A stretch of DNA of 64,000 nucleotides. Origin: Candidatus Bipolaricaulota bacterium. GTDB lineage: Bacteria > Bipolaricaulota > Bipolaricaulia > RBG-16-55-9 > DRXL01. Under the pieces are notes generated by a model. It had not been told where the DNA came from. It saw only the letters and a program-made list of their open reading frames with translations, and did no database searches. Shown one piece after another: positions 57,406 through 64,000 of the stretch. The stretch covers positions 30,844 through 94,843 of the forward strand of contig CALLJK010000009.1 of the NCBI GenBank assembly GCA_938091745.1, given 5' to 3'. Both the position numbers and the translations under genes were made by a program. The stretch's first letter is position 1, and every line of letters starts with the position of its first letter.

Positions 57406-59301
57406 TCAGAACCCTTTGACGACCTCGCGCGTGTAGAACTCCAAGATATCGCCCTCTGCGATCTTCTCAAACCCGGCGATCTTGATCCCGCATTCCTTGT
57501 CTTTTTCGATCTTCTTCTCGTCTTTGTCCAGATGCTTTAAACTCGCTAAGACCCCGTCAAAGATCACGGTATCATTGCGTTTGACGCGCACGCGCGCCTC
57601 CCGAAGCACATAGCCATCACGCACATAACAGCCCGCTACCGTACCCACATTGGGGATCTTGAAGATCCGGCGGACCTCCGCTTCGCCGATCTTCGTCTCG
57701 CGGATCTGCGGGGCAACCAGCCCCTGGAGAGCTTTCTTGACGTCATCTGTGAGCTGATAGATCACGTCGTAGAGCCGAATGGGTACACCCTCTTGATCGG
57801 CGAGTTTGGCTGCCTTATCGTCAATGCCAGCACGAAAGCCGATGATCACCGCGTCCTTGGCGGTAGACGCGAGCAGGACATCGCTCTCGTTGACGTTGCC
57901 CACGCCCTCGTGCAGAAACTCTAACTGCACTGATTCGACTTTAATATTTTTCAGCTCGTTGCGCACAGCTTCTAAACAGCCAACGCTATCGGCTTTGAGG
58001 ATGACCTGCAGCACGCGCGTCTTGGCGTGAGCTTGCTGCTGTAAGATATCTTGGATAGTTCTGCGGGTCTTCTCGAAGCGCTTGCGGCGCAGCTCTTCTA
58101 GGCGAGCTTCTACAATGCGCCTGGCTTCCATCAGATCGGTCATGACTTCAAAGCGCTCTCCCGCGCCGGGGACTTCCGAAAGCCCTAAGACTTGAACAGC
58201 AGAGCCAGGACCAGCTTCACTGACTCGCCGCCCGCGATCATCCAAGAGCGCGCGGATGCGCCCATAAGCCGTGTGACAGACTATAATATCTCGTTCGCGG
58301 AGTGTCCCGTCCTGAACGATCACTGTGGCGATGGGGCCACGGGTGGGATCGAGCGCGCTTTCGATCACGACCCCACGGGGGAGGGCTTGAGGATCTGCTT
58401 TCAGCTCTTGCAGCTCAGCAACGAGCAAGATCATCTCGAGCAGGTCGTCGACTCCCTGGCCTGTGAGTGCGGAGATGGGCACGGTGATCGTCTCGCCGCC
58501 CCAGTCTTCAGGGGTCAACCCTTCACGCGCTAGTTGCTCTTTGACGCGCTGCACGCTCGCGGTGGGCTTGTCTATTTTATTAATAGCGACGATTATGGGG
58601 ACTTTGGCGGCGCGGGCATGGCTGATCGCTTCTCTCGTTTGCTCCATGATGCCGTCGTCCGCAGCGATAACCAAGACAGCGATATCGGTCACTTGGGCGC
58701 CGCGAGCGCGCATGTTCGCAAACGCTTTGTGCCCCGGCGTGTCAATGAACGTGATTTTCTTGTTTTTATACTCGACTTGATACGCCCCGATAGACTGGGT
58801 GATCCCGCCGGCTTCACTGGCAGCCACATGCGTCTTGCGAATATAGTCTAAGAGAGTTGTTTTGCCGTGGTCAACGTGCCCTAAGATCGTGACGACTGGG
58901 GGCCGAGGGACCAAGGGCCTTGTGGGGGGCGGAGGAGGGGCAGGCTTCTCTAAGACTTCAGTTTTCGCTTCGGCTTTGGGCTTCGGAGGAGCAGGCGCAA
59001 CTGCTTGGGCTTGCGGTGTGATAGGAGGCGCAGCAAGAGCCTGGGGGCGCGGAGCTTCAGGTTTCTTGAGAGTAGGCTCAACCCTGGGCTCAGGAGTTCT
59101 TACTTCAGATGGTAATGGTTGAGTCTTCGGGGCTGTAATCTTAGGTTCAGGCTTGGCAAAAAGCTCCTGTGCGATCTTATACTCTTCTTCAGTGAGATTT
59201 TCAAAGCTGTGCTTGCGCTTCTTGATCCCGCGCGTCTCGAGGCGCGCGACAAGCTCAGCGATGGTCGTGTTTAATTCTTTAGCTGCTTTGTAAAGCTGCA
59301 T
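57406..59301 (-). CDS. infB: Translation initiation factor IF-2
   Basis: IF-2 is the GTPase that places initiator tRNA on the ribosome. The 631-residue protein has an IF2-N helix-turn-helix domain (1-50) and a proline/alanine-rich linker (50-135). The GTPase core follows with GHVDHGKT (141-148), DTPGHKAF and NKIDKP, then the C-terminal beta-barrel and tRNA-binding domains. The N-terminal part is short compared with E. coli, as in many deep-branching bacteria. A consensus promoter lies directly upstream. Confidence 0.97.
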   Translation of the reverse strand: MQLYKAAKELNTTIAELVARLETRGIKKRKHSFENLTEEEYKIAQELFAKPEPKITAPKTQPLPSEVRTPEPRVEPTLKKPEAPRPQALAAPPITPQAQAVAPAPPKPKAEAKTEVLEKPAPPPPPTRPLVPRPPVVTILGHVDHGKTTLLDYIRKTHVAASEAGGITQSIGAYQVEYKNKKITFIDTPGHKAFANMRARGAQVTDIAVLVIAADDGIMEQTREAISHARAAKVPIIVAINKIDKPTASVQRVKEQLAREGLTPEDWGGETITVPISALTGQGVDDLLEMILLVAELQELKADPQALPRGVVIESALDPTRGPIATVIVQDGTLRERDIIVCHTAYGRIRALLDDRGRRVSEAGPGSAVQVLGLSEVPGAGERFEVMTDLMEARRIVEARLEELRRKRFEKTRRTIQDILQQQAHAKTRVLQVILKADSVGCLEAVRNELKNIKVESVQLEFLHEGVGNVNESDVLLASTAKDAVIIGFRAGIDDKAAKLADQEGVPIRLYDVIYQLTDDVKKALQGLVAPQIRETKIGEAEVRRIFKIPNVGTVAGCYVRDGYVLREARVRVKRNDTVIFDGVLASLKHLDKDEKKIEKDKECGIKIAGFEKIAEGDILEFYTREVVKGF

Positions 59302-59353
59302 GATCGAAACTCTACGCTCCCGCGAAAGTGCTAATAGAATCGGACAAATCTAC

Positions 59354-59382
59354 ACTATACCGTCTTTGGGGAGATTTGTCAA
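59354..59382 (-). promoter_or_regulatory. Promoter of infB
   Basis: TTGACA (59382-59377) and TATAGT (59359-59354) are spaced by 17 bp, placed immediately after the ychF stop. The message would have a leader of about 45 bases. Confidence 0.7.
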
Positions 59383-59384
59383 CC

Positions 59385-60479
59385 TTAGGCGACGATGAAG
59401 TGGATGACGTCGCCGTCCTGGACCTCGTATTTTTCGCCGTGGCGGTGGAGATGTCCCAGCTCGCGCAGGCGCGCTAACGACTTCTCCCTGACGAGCTCGT
59501 CCCAGCGCGCGACCTCGCATTGCACAAAGCGCTCGGCAAAGTCTGTGTGGATCTTAGCACCGGCTTGCGGGGCGTGTGTCCCCTTGGGCACTGTCCAGGC
59601 CCGAACTTCTGGGCCGTCAATAGTGTAGAAGGTCACCAGGTGCAAGATCTCGTATCCAGCGCGCACCAGCGCGTCCAGCCCAGACTCTTCGATCCCCAGC
59701 TCTTTTCTGAAGGCGCGGCGCTCCTCGTCGGTGTCCGCGGCCTCGTAGACTTCAGACTCTAATCGCCCGCGGATGATGACAGCTATAGTGCCGCGCTCCG
59801 CTGCAAGTCTCTGAACTTCTCTAGAGTATTCGTTCTCACCCTCATCGCCGACGTTGGCGACAAAGAGCACGGGTTTGAGCGTAAGAGGGTTTAAGTCTTT
59901 CAGAAACGGGCGCTCGTGCTCGTGAATCGTGATCTCGCGAATATGCTGTCCCTGCGCCAGGGCCTGGCGCACTCTCTCGAAGAACTCATACTCAGCTTTG
60001 GCAGCCTTATCGCCGACTTTCACCCTTGACGCTAACGATTTGACACGCTTTTCGACGGTCTCAAGATCTTTAAGTAAGAGCTCAGTCTCAATGACTTCAA
60101 TGTCGCGCTTGGGGTCAATAGTGCCGTCGACGTGCACGACGTCGGGGTCTTCAAAGCAGCGCACGACGTGAACAACCGCGTCGACGTTTCTGATCTCAGC
60201 TAGGAACTGATTGCCCAGCCCTTGGCCCTCGCTGGCGCCTTTGACCAACCCCGCGATGTCTATAAACTGCAAAGTCGTTGGGACCTTCTTCTTCTCCGGG
60301 AAGAGCTTATGGAGCTCGTCAAGTCTGGGATCGGGGACGGGGACGACACCGACGTTGGGCTCAATCGTCGTGAACGGGTAGTTATCGACTCTGGCCCCGG
60401 CGGCCGTCAGGGCGTTAAAGATCGTGCTCTTGCCGACGTTGGGCAGGCCGACTAGCCCGCAACTGAAGCCCATGCTCAC
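59385..60479 (-). CDS. ychF: Ribosome-binding ATPase YchF (OLA1 family)
   Basis: Obg-related P-loop protein that hydrolyses ATP and associates with ribosomes. P-loop GLPNVGKST (about 11-19), the switch region DIAGLVKGASEGQGLGNQFL and a non-canonical NVGDE in place of NKxD (the feature of ATP-preferring YchF) are seen. A C-terminal TGS domain ends KYEVQDGDVIHFIVA. The length of 364 is exact. The start overlaps the rad52-like gene by 4 bp. Confidence 0.96.
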   Translation of the reverse strand: MSMGFSCGLVGLPNVGKSTIFNALTAAGARVDNYPFTTIEPNVGVVPVPDPRLDELHKLFPEKKKVPTTLQFIDIAGLVKGASEGQGLGNQFLAEIRNVDAVVHVVRCFEDPDVVHVDGTIDPKRDIEVIETELLLKDLETVEKRVKSLASRVKVGDKAAKAEYEFFERVRQALAQGQHIREITIHEHERPFLKDLNPLTLKPVLFVANVGDEGENEYSREVQRLAAERGTIAVIIRGRLESEVYEAADTDEERRAFRKELGIEESGLDALVRAGYEILHLVTFYTIDGPEVRAWTVPKGTHAPQAGAKIHTDFAERFVQCEVARWDELVREKSLARLRELGHLHRHGEKYEVQDGDVIHFIVA

Positions 60480-61153
60480 CCCTTGATGCTCTTAAGCTCT
60501 TGGATGAACTTCTCCCGCTCGGAGACAAAGCGATCGATAGCGCGGCTTGCGACTTTCAGGGGGAGTTCTTCGAGGCGCGTGTAGCGTGTCCCCATCAGAG
60601 CGTTGATATAGTCTAAGAGCTTGCTCTCTTTGAGATTGGCGGAGCGCAGCTCCTTGCGCAATCGTCCTAGTTGGGCTTCGGTAGCTAAGGGTACTGAAGG
60701 AGCTTCTTCGGGCTCGTGCTTCTTATAGAGACTCAAGCCAAACTGATCTCCAAGGGCTCGGAAACATCTCTTGAGTGCATCGGAGACCGCGCCTTTGAGA
60801 GCCGTCTCATACGCACGGGCGGGATCAGTTTGACTGACTCCGGAGCCAAAGCCTACGTCTTCGTGAACGACGTCGCCGATGCGAATCCGACATTCACAGA
60901 GATACCCAACAGTGTAGGTGCCTTCGCTCGTGTCTTCGTAGATCTTTTCTAAGCGTTTGATCTCGCGCTGCCAACCGCCGTAGCCGAAGATCCTGTTGGC
61001 TGTCTCAATGACATCGTACGTTGGAAGATACGTCAATCCGTCGGGGCGGCGCTGGACGCGCGATTCGTCAAGGGGCTTCTCTAATTCCGCGATCTGCTCT
61101 GGGGAGAAGGGAGACGCTCTCTGCTGCTTTCCCTCCTTGAAGAGATCGGGCAT
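60476..61153 (-). CDS. Rad52/Rad22-family single-strand annealing protein
   Basis: 225 residues. The core (about 30-150) has the Rad52 signature: LTYLPTYDVIETANRIFGYGGWQREI, the YLCECRIRIGD strand, DVGFGSG, and ARAYETALKGAVSDALKRCFRALGDQFG. Rad52-type proteins anneal complementary single strands. In bacteria they are usually phage or mobile-element recombinases, but here the gene is coupled to ychF and the 5' part has been copied to 63800. The C-terminal 75 residues are helical and may bind SSB or RecA. ATG at 61153 follows AAAGGAG; a GTG at 61174 is possible. Confidence 0.85.
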   Translation of the reverse strand: MPDLFKEGKQQRASPFSPEQIAELEKPLDESRVQRRPDGLTYLPTYDVIETANRIFGYGGWQREIKRLEKIYEDTSEGTYTVGYLCECRIRIGDVVHEDVGFGSGVSQTDPARAYETALKGAVSDALKRCFRALGDQFGLSLYKKHEPEEAPSVPLATEAQLGRLRKELRSANLKESKLLDYINALMGTRYTRLEELPLKVASRAIDRFVSEREKFIQELKSIKG

Positions 61154-61180
61154 GGGCCTCAGCTCCTTTCTCACACTTAT

Positions 61181-61209
61181 AGTATGAGGGGTTTTTCAGG
61201 AGCGTGCAA
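61181..61209 (-). promoter_or_regulatory. Promoter of the rad52-like gene and ychF
   Basis: TTGCAC (61209-61204) and CATACT (61186-61181) are spaced by 17 bp on the minus strand. The same two elements reappear in the remnant at 63800-63900. Confidence 0.5.
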
Positions 61210-61226
61210 GTGGGGCCATGGTGCTC

Positions 61227-61255
61227 TTGACTTGTCTTTGGTCGGGCACTATATT
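61227..61255 (+). promoter_or_regulatory. Promoter of secreted-protein copy A
   Basis: TTGACT (61227-61232) and TATATT (61250-61255) are spaced by 17 bp, divergent from the rad52-like promoter 18 bp away. A GGAGGG ribosome site follows before the ATG at 61274. Confidence 0.55.
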
Positions 61256-61273
61256 TGTAGCCGGAGGGTAGAG

Positions 61274-61766
61274 ATGAAGAAGACGCTTTTCATTATGGGT
61301 GGAATTGTAGCTGTTAGCCTTATTCTGGGGTTGCTGTCCAGCTCGGTGCTCTCCCCAGCAGACCTAACCACCTTTGGATATTTCGGGGATTCCCATAATC
61401 GGTGGTGAATTTGGTAGAATATTAAGAATAGAACTTAAAAAGGGAATTCGGGGATTTGATGAAGACAAATTTGAACTGGATATCAATGGACGGTTTTTTG
61501 ATTTGATTCTGGCAGAGGATTTTGGCCGAAAAGAAAAAGGATTTGAGAAGTGGGGAGTGTTGCTGCTGATTATGAGACGGCCTTTAAATGATGGAACCAA
61601 AAGAACTGAAGAGAAGGGGCTATCCATTGACATTGATAGAAAACTCAATAAATATGTGACCTATTATGTCCATAGTATTCTTGCCCCAGATGGAAGGGTG
61701 TTACAGATAATACAGGCGTTAAAATTCATCCAGGGTGAACCCAATCCTATTCCGCAAACTAAATAA
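61274..61766 (+). pseudogene. Secreted-protein family, copy A (frameshifted and internally deleted)
   Basis: Starts MKKTLFIMGGIVAVSLILGLLSSSVLSPADLTT, a signal peptide nearly identical to copy C at 63027. The frame then breaks near 61371 (TTT run). In the next frame it continues LDISGIPIIGGEFGRILRIEL and FDEDKFELDINGRFFDLIL, ending with LAPDGRVLQIIQALKFIQGEPNPIP. Compared with copy C about 60 residues between DISGI and GGEFGR are missing. Function unknown; the family looks like a small secreted beta protein, possibly a phage-tail-like or adhesin fold. Confidence 0.6.
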
Positions 61767-61819
61767 TCTGCTGCTCTCTCCAATTCCAGCCTAGAACCTT
61801 GTCCAAAGGAAAATTTATT

Positions 61820-62129
61820 TTCTCCCTTGACAAATCCACTTTTTGAGGATAAATTTAAGTTGGATATCAACGGAAGGGAGATTGAGCTAATTTTTAGTCA
61901 GGGATTTTGACAGATTGGATAAGGGTTTTCCAGAGGGGGTAATGGGTTTGGTTCTAAGGCAATATGTGCCGAATAGTGGAAACCCACCTAAGACTTAAGA
62001 ACAAGAAATAGCTATTGATACAGCAACTTAAGAATTCTTACTCCCGATGGCAGGCTCTTAGAATGGAAGCAGTGGAAATTCCTCCCCGGTAATCCCCATC
62101 CCGTAGCCTACTGGCAGGGGAAGGGCTAA
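61820..62129 (+). pseudogene. Secreted-protein family, copy B (3' fragment)
   Basis: Only the second half survives: FEDKFKLDINGREIEL, then several stops, then LLEWKQWKFLPGNPHPVAYWQGKG at the end, matching copy C. Multiple frame changes and stops show this copy is dead. Confidence 0.6.
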
Positions 62130-62156
62130 CTTTCCTAAAGATGCCTACCCTTCAAG

Positions 62157-62621
62157 TCAAGGATAATCGTTGGGGTCTTCCACAACCATCCCCTCCGCCG
62201 CAGCGGCATGGTTGAGATCAGCATCAGCACAAACAAAGACTAGCGAGGGCAGCCCGAAGCCCCGGCGGACAGCGTTCAGTTCGTAAGCCGTAGCTAGTTG
62301 CACTGCATCATAGCCGCGCAGTCCGTAGCGCTCTGCATAATCCATAGCACGGTTGACCACTGCCGCGGTGATCTCCACGATCTGATACTGCCTGCTCCAG
62401 TCAGCCTTAAAGTTAGCTATAGCTCTCTGCCTATCTTCTAGGGTGATCTCCCCGGCGCGAGCCTTGCGCACAAACGCTGCAATAAGCTCCACACCAGTGA
62501 TACGGGCGATGTAAATCTCGTTCCCTGAGGTGGGATCAGTAATGCTACAAACCCACGGGGTTCCAATCTCCGCAGCGTATCTCTTGACCAGAGCACTACT
62601 CTCGAAAAAGTAGACTCCCAC
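62157..62621 (-). CDS. PIN-domain protein (VapC-like) with Glu at the first acidic site
   Basis: The 154-residue PIN-domain protein begins VYFFESSALVKRYAAEIGTPWV. VapC relatives have Asp where this has Glu (E7, FFESSALVKRY). Other acidic residues are kept: E in TGVELIAAF, D in YDAVQLATA and D in VFVCADADL. Probable RNase toxin, perhaps with altered metal binding. The GTG start follows directly after the antitoxin stop. Confidence 0.8.
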   Translation of the reverse strand: MGVYFFESSALVKRYAAEIGTPWVCSITDPTSGNEIYIARITGVELIAAFVRKARAGEITLEDRQRAIANFKADWSRQYQIVEITAAVVNRAMDYAERYGLRGYDAVQLATAYELNAVRRGFGLPSLVFVCADADLNHAAAAEGMVVEDPNDYP

Positions 62622-62879
62622 TCAGCGCCGCTCCTCGATGATCATCTGTGACAGCGGTTTCCCAGAAACTCGGATTGGGGTGCGATCCCCTGGCAATGGC
62701 GTCTTAAGGGGCTGCTTGATCTCGCCCAAGAGACCGAGGGCCAGGAGGCGTTGCTTGCATGCTGCCTCACTGCTGTCGGTTGCGATGCAACCTAAGCGCC
62801 TTTCGAGGGCTTGGCGCACCTGCTGACACTCTTCTGGGGTAAGCTGCTCCAGGGCTTGGAGAATCTCCTTCACGGACAT
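62622..62879 (-). CDS. Antitoxin-like partner of the PIN protein
   Basis: 85 residues: MSVKEILQALEQLTPEECQQVRQALERRLG, then a linker and KQPLKTPLPGDRTPIRVSGKPLSQMIIEERR. The QALEQLTPEE segment resembles the antitoxin at 33222, suggesting a shared antitoxin type. ATG at 62879 follows AAGGTG; the upstream frame to 62927 is not used. The stop TGA directly abuts the toxin GTG. Confidence 0.75.
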   Translation of the reverse strand: MSVKEILQALEQLTPEECQQVRQALERRLGCIATDSSEAACKQRLLALGLLGEIKQPLKTPLPGDRTPIRVSGKPLSQMIIEERR

Positions 62880-62985
62880 AGCTACACCTTCTGAAGCTAT
62901 TCTACTAGCTTGGAGAGAGGGCTTCAAGCGGGTCTTGTTCCGGCTCGCTCCCGCCGCTCAGCTATTCAACTCTTCGCTGCTCCTC

Positions 62986-63013
62986 TTGACTTGCCCCTGC
63001 TGCGATGTTTTAT
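62986..63013 (+). promoter_or_regulatory. Promoter of secreted-protein copy C
   Basis: TTGACT (62986-62991) and TTTTAT (63008-63013) are spaced by 16 bp. The upstream bases resemble the copy A promoter, so promoter and gene were duplicated together. Confidence 0.4.
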
Positions 63014-63026
63014 CAAGAGGGCGCAG

Positions 63027-63746
63027 ATGAAGCAGATAGCTTTTGTTGTAGGTGGGGCCTCTGTCGTCGGTCTTATTCTGGGGTTGCTGTCCAGCTCGGT
63101 GCTCTCCCAGCAGACCCAACCACCTCTGGATATTTCTGGGATTGCGGAAATACGAAGTATACCGGTGGGGACATCAAGATTGTATGTCAAAGGTGATAAT
63201 AGAGATGGTAAATTCTCAATGGAGAAAATCTTAGAGAGTATTGCTAACTTAGCAGTGATGCAGTTTGATGTGGAAAAATATACTATAACTATAACCAACT
63301 CTAATGGAGAAAAAGAAACTGTTATTGGTGGCGAGTTTGGCCGAATTTTACGCAAAGAACTTTTAAATATTGAAATTACAGACATCACAATGGCAGTCAA
63401 GCACATTGAATTCGTCCAGACCCCTGGTCTTACCCCAAAATTTGATGAGGATAAGTTTAAGTTGGATATTAATGGAGGGGAGATTGAGCTGGTGCTGGCC
63501 AGAGATATGGGAAAACCTGAGAAGGGATTTGAATGAGGAGTAGGACTACTTATGTTAGAACAGTATATTCCCAATAGTGGAAATCTTCCTAAGACCGAAC
63601 AGCGAGCCCTAACCTTAGATTACAATGAGGCCATCTATACCATCAGAATCCTTGCTCTTGATGGCAAGCTTTTAGAATGGAAGCAGTGGAAATTCGTTCC
63701 CGGTAATCCCAACCCTGTAGCCTACTGGCAAGGGAAGGGCCCTTAA
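63027..63746 (+). pseudogene. Secreted-protein family, copy C (frameshift near the C-terminus)
   Basis: The most complete copy: signal peptide MKQIAFVVGGASVVGLILGLL, then PLDISGIAEIRSIPVGTSRLYVKGD. A beta-rich middle with GGEFGRILRKELLN and FDEDKFKLDINGGEIELVLARDMGKPEKGFE follows, with a stop at 63534. One frame over, it continues LLMLEQYIPNSGNLPK and ends LLEWKQWKFVPGNPNPVAYWQGKGP. A one-base change near 63530 rejoins them into about 239 residues. No family is recognised. Copies A and B confirm that the two pieces belong together. Confidence 0.62.
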
Positions 63747-63799
63747 GACTACCTGAAGTTGCCCTACCTCCAAGCATCCCCTTGACCTGAGCTTTGCAC

Positions 63800-63900
63800 C
63801 CGCGACTCATCTAAGGGCTTTTCGAGCTCCGCGATCTGCTTTGGGAAGTCTGCACTGTATAGTATGGAGCTTTTGAAGGGATGTGCAAGTTGACATCCCG
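63800..63900 (-). pseudogene. Truncated second copy of the rad52-like gene start and its promoter
   Basis: Read on the minus strand it encodes PKQIAELEKPLDESR, matching PEQIAELEKPLDESR of the rad52-like protein. It also carries the AGTATG and GTGCAA promoter elements (on the plus strand) found at 61181-61209. The first 17 or so codons, with the start, are missing. It marks a duplication of the rad52/secreted-protein divergent unit. Confidence 0.65.
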
Positions 63901-63918
63901 CCCACTTTGTGCCATAAT
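63890..63918 (+). promoter_or_regulatory. Promoter pointing out of the window
   Basis: TTGACA (63890-63895) and CATAAT (63913-63918) are spaced by 17 bp, in the place equivalent to the copy A promoter. By analogy a fourth copy could follow. Only a 15-codon frame (63934-63981, MIVLKQMLVLLLLRA) is visible, overlapped by a 9-bp hairpin (63970-63993). Confidence 0.5.
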
Positions 63919-64000
63919 TTTGTTGTGAATTCTATGATTGTCTTAAAGCAGATGCTGGTGCTCCTGCTGCTCCGTGCCTGAACGGGCACGGAGACCCCTC

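Noticed and set aside
1..64000. CRISPR arrays, rRNA genes and tRNA genes
   Set aside because: I saw no regularly spaced short repeats and no cloverleaf or rRNA segments on either strand by eye; a tRNA search tool could still find one.

Overview
The window is bacterial chromosome of about 54 percent G+C by eye. It is densely packed, with many 4-bp ATGA gene overlaps, Shine-Dalgarno sites close to AGGAGG and promoters close to TTGACA-17/18-TATAAT. The cell looks diderm: there are SecDF-YajC, an LPS-independent set of surface proteins ending in beta-barrel-like segments, lipoproteins, and repeat proteins with a C-terminal sorting-like tail. The gene style suggests a deep-branching, possibly thermophilic lineage such as Bipolaricaulota/Acetothermia (OP1). 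That placement is a guess from protein style; no rRNA gene is present to test it. Several genes are broken by single-base frameshifts, some in homopolymers, so part of the apparent decay could be assembly or read error.

Layout. 1-5 kb: 3' end of holA, then secF-secD-yajC and dcd on the minus strand, and yebC on the plus strand. 5-12.3 kb: two small paralogous secreted proteins facing a minus-strand phosphate operon pstS-pstC-pstA-pstB-phoU-nuclease-arsC; PstA carries two extra PDZ-like domains. 12.3-14.5 kb: a decaying accessory patch (frameshifted HEPN-like gene, hicB with broken hicA). 14.5-18.4 kb: HAD hydrolase, metallo-beta-lactamase-fold hydrolase, secreted zinc peptidase and an AbrB-PhoU regulator. 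18.5-21.5 kb: a Fur-family regulator with a znuACB metal-uptake operon and a repeated candidate operator. 21.5-25.9 kb: cell-wall amidase and a phosphonate/phosphate-type phnD-phnC-phnE(double) transporter. 25.9-32.8 kb: membrane proteins, SppA, a beta-helix protein and an M1 peptidase-barrel fusion. 32.9-41 kb: a two-gene Eco57I-like methylase plus PLD-SNF2 helicase system with two toxin-antitoxin modules stacked behind its 3' end, each followed by a degenerate copy of the last codons of the methylase gene. 41-46 kb: a second peptidase-barrel protein and exonuclease VII. 45.6-51.4 kb: a translationally coupled three-gene operon encoding a giant DUF11-repeat protein with a dockerin-like domain, a cohesin-like lipoprotein, and an outer-membrane-type protein. 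52-54.3 kb: a multiply frameshifted beta-helix surface protein with a 10-G tract and a structured leader. 54.4-60.5 kb: DUF433/PIN-like pair, acyl-CoA synthetase, rbfA-ylxP-infB, ychF and a Rad52-like annealing protein. 61-64 kb: three decayed copies of one secreted-protein family, a VapBC-like pair, and a truncated second copy of the rad52 5' end.

How parts may work together. Pst, the double-PhnE transporter, the AbrB-PhoU regulator and ArsC form a phosphate/arsenate theme. Their control regions share a CTATATAG palindrome (7 of 8 bases at phnD), which could be a local regulon signal. The most unusual items are the cohesin/dockerin operon, PstA with tandem PDZ domains, and the nested repeat-toxin/antitoxin architecture behind the methylase-helicase pair.
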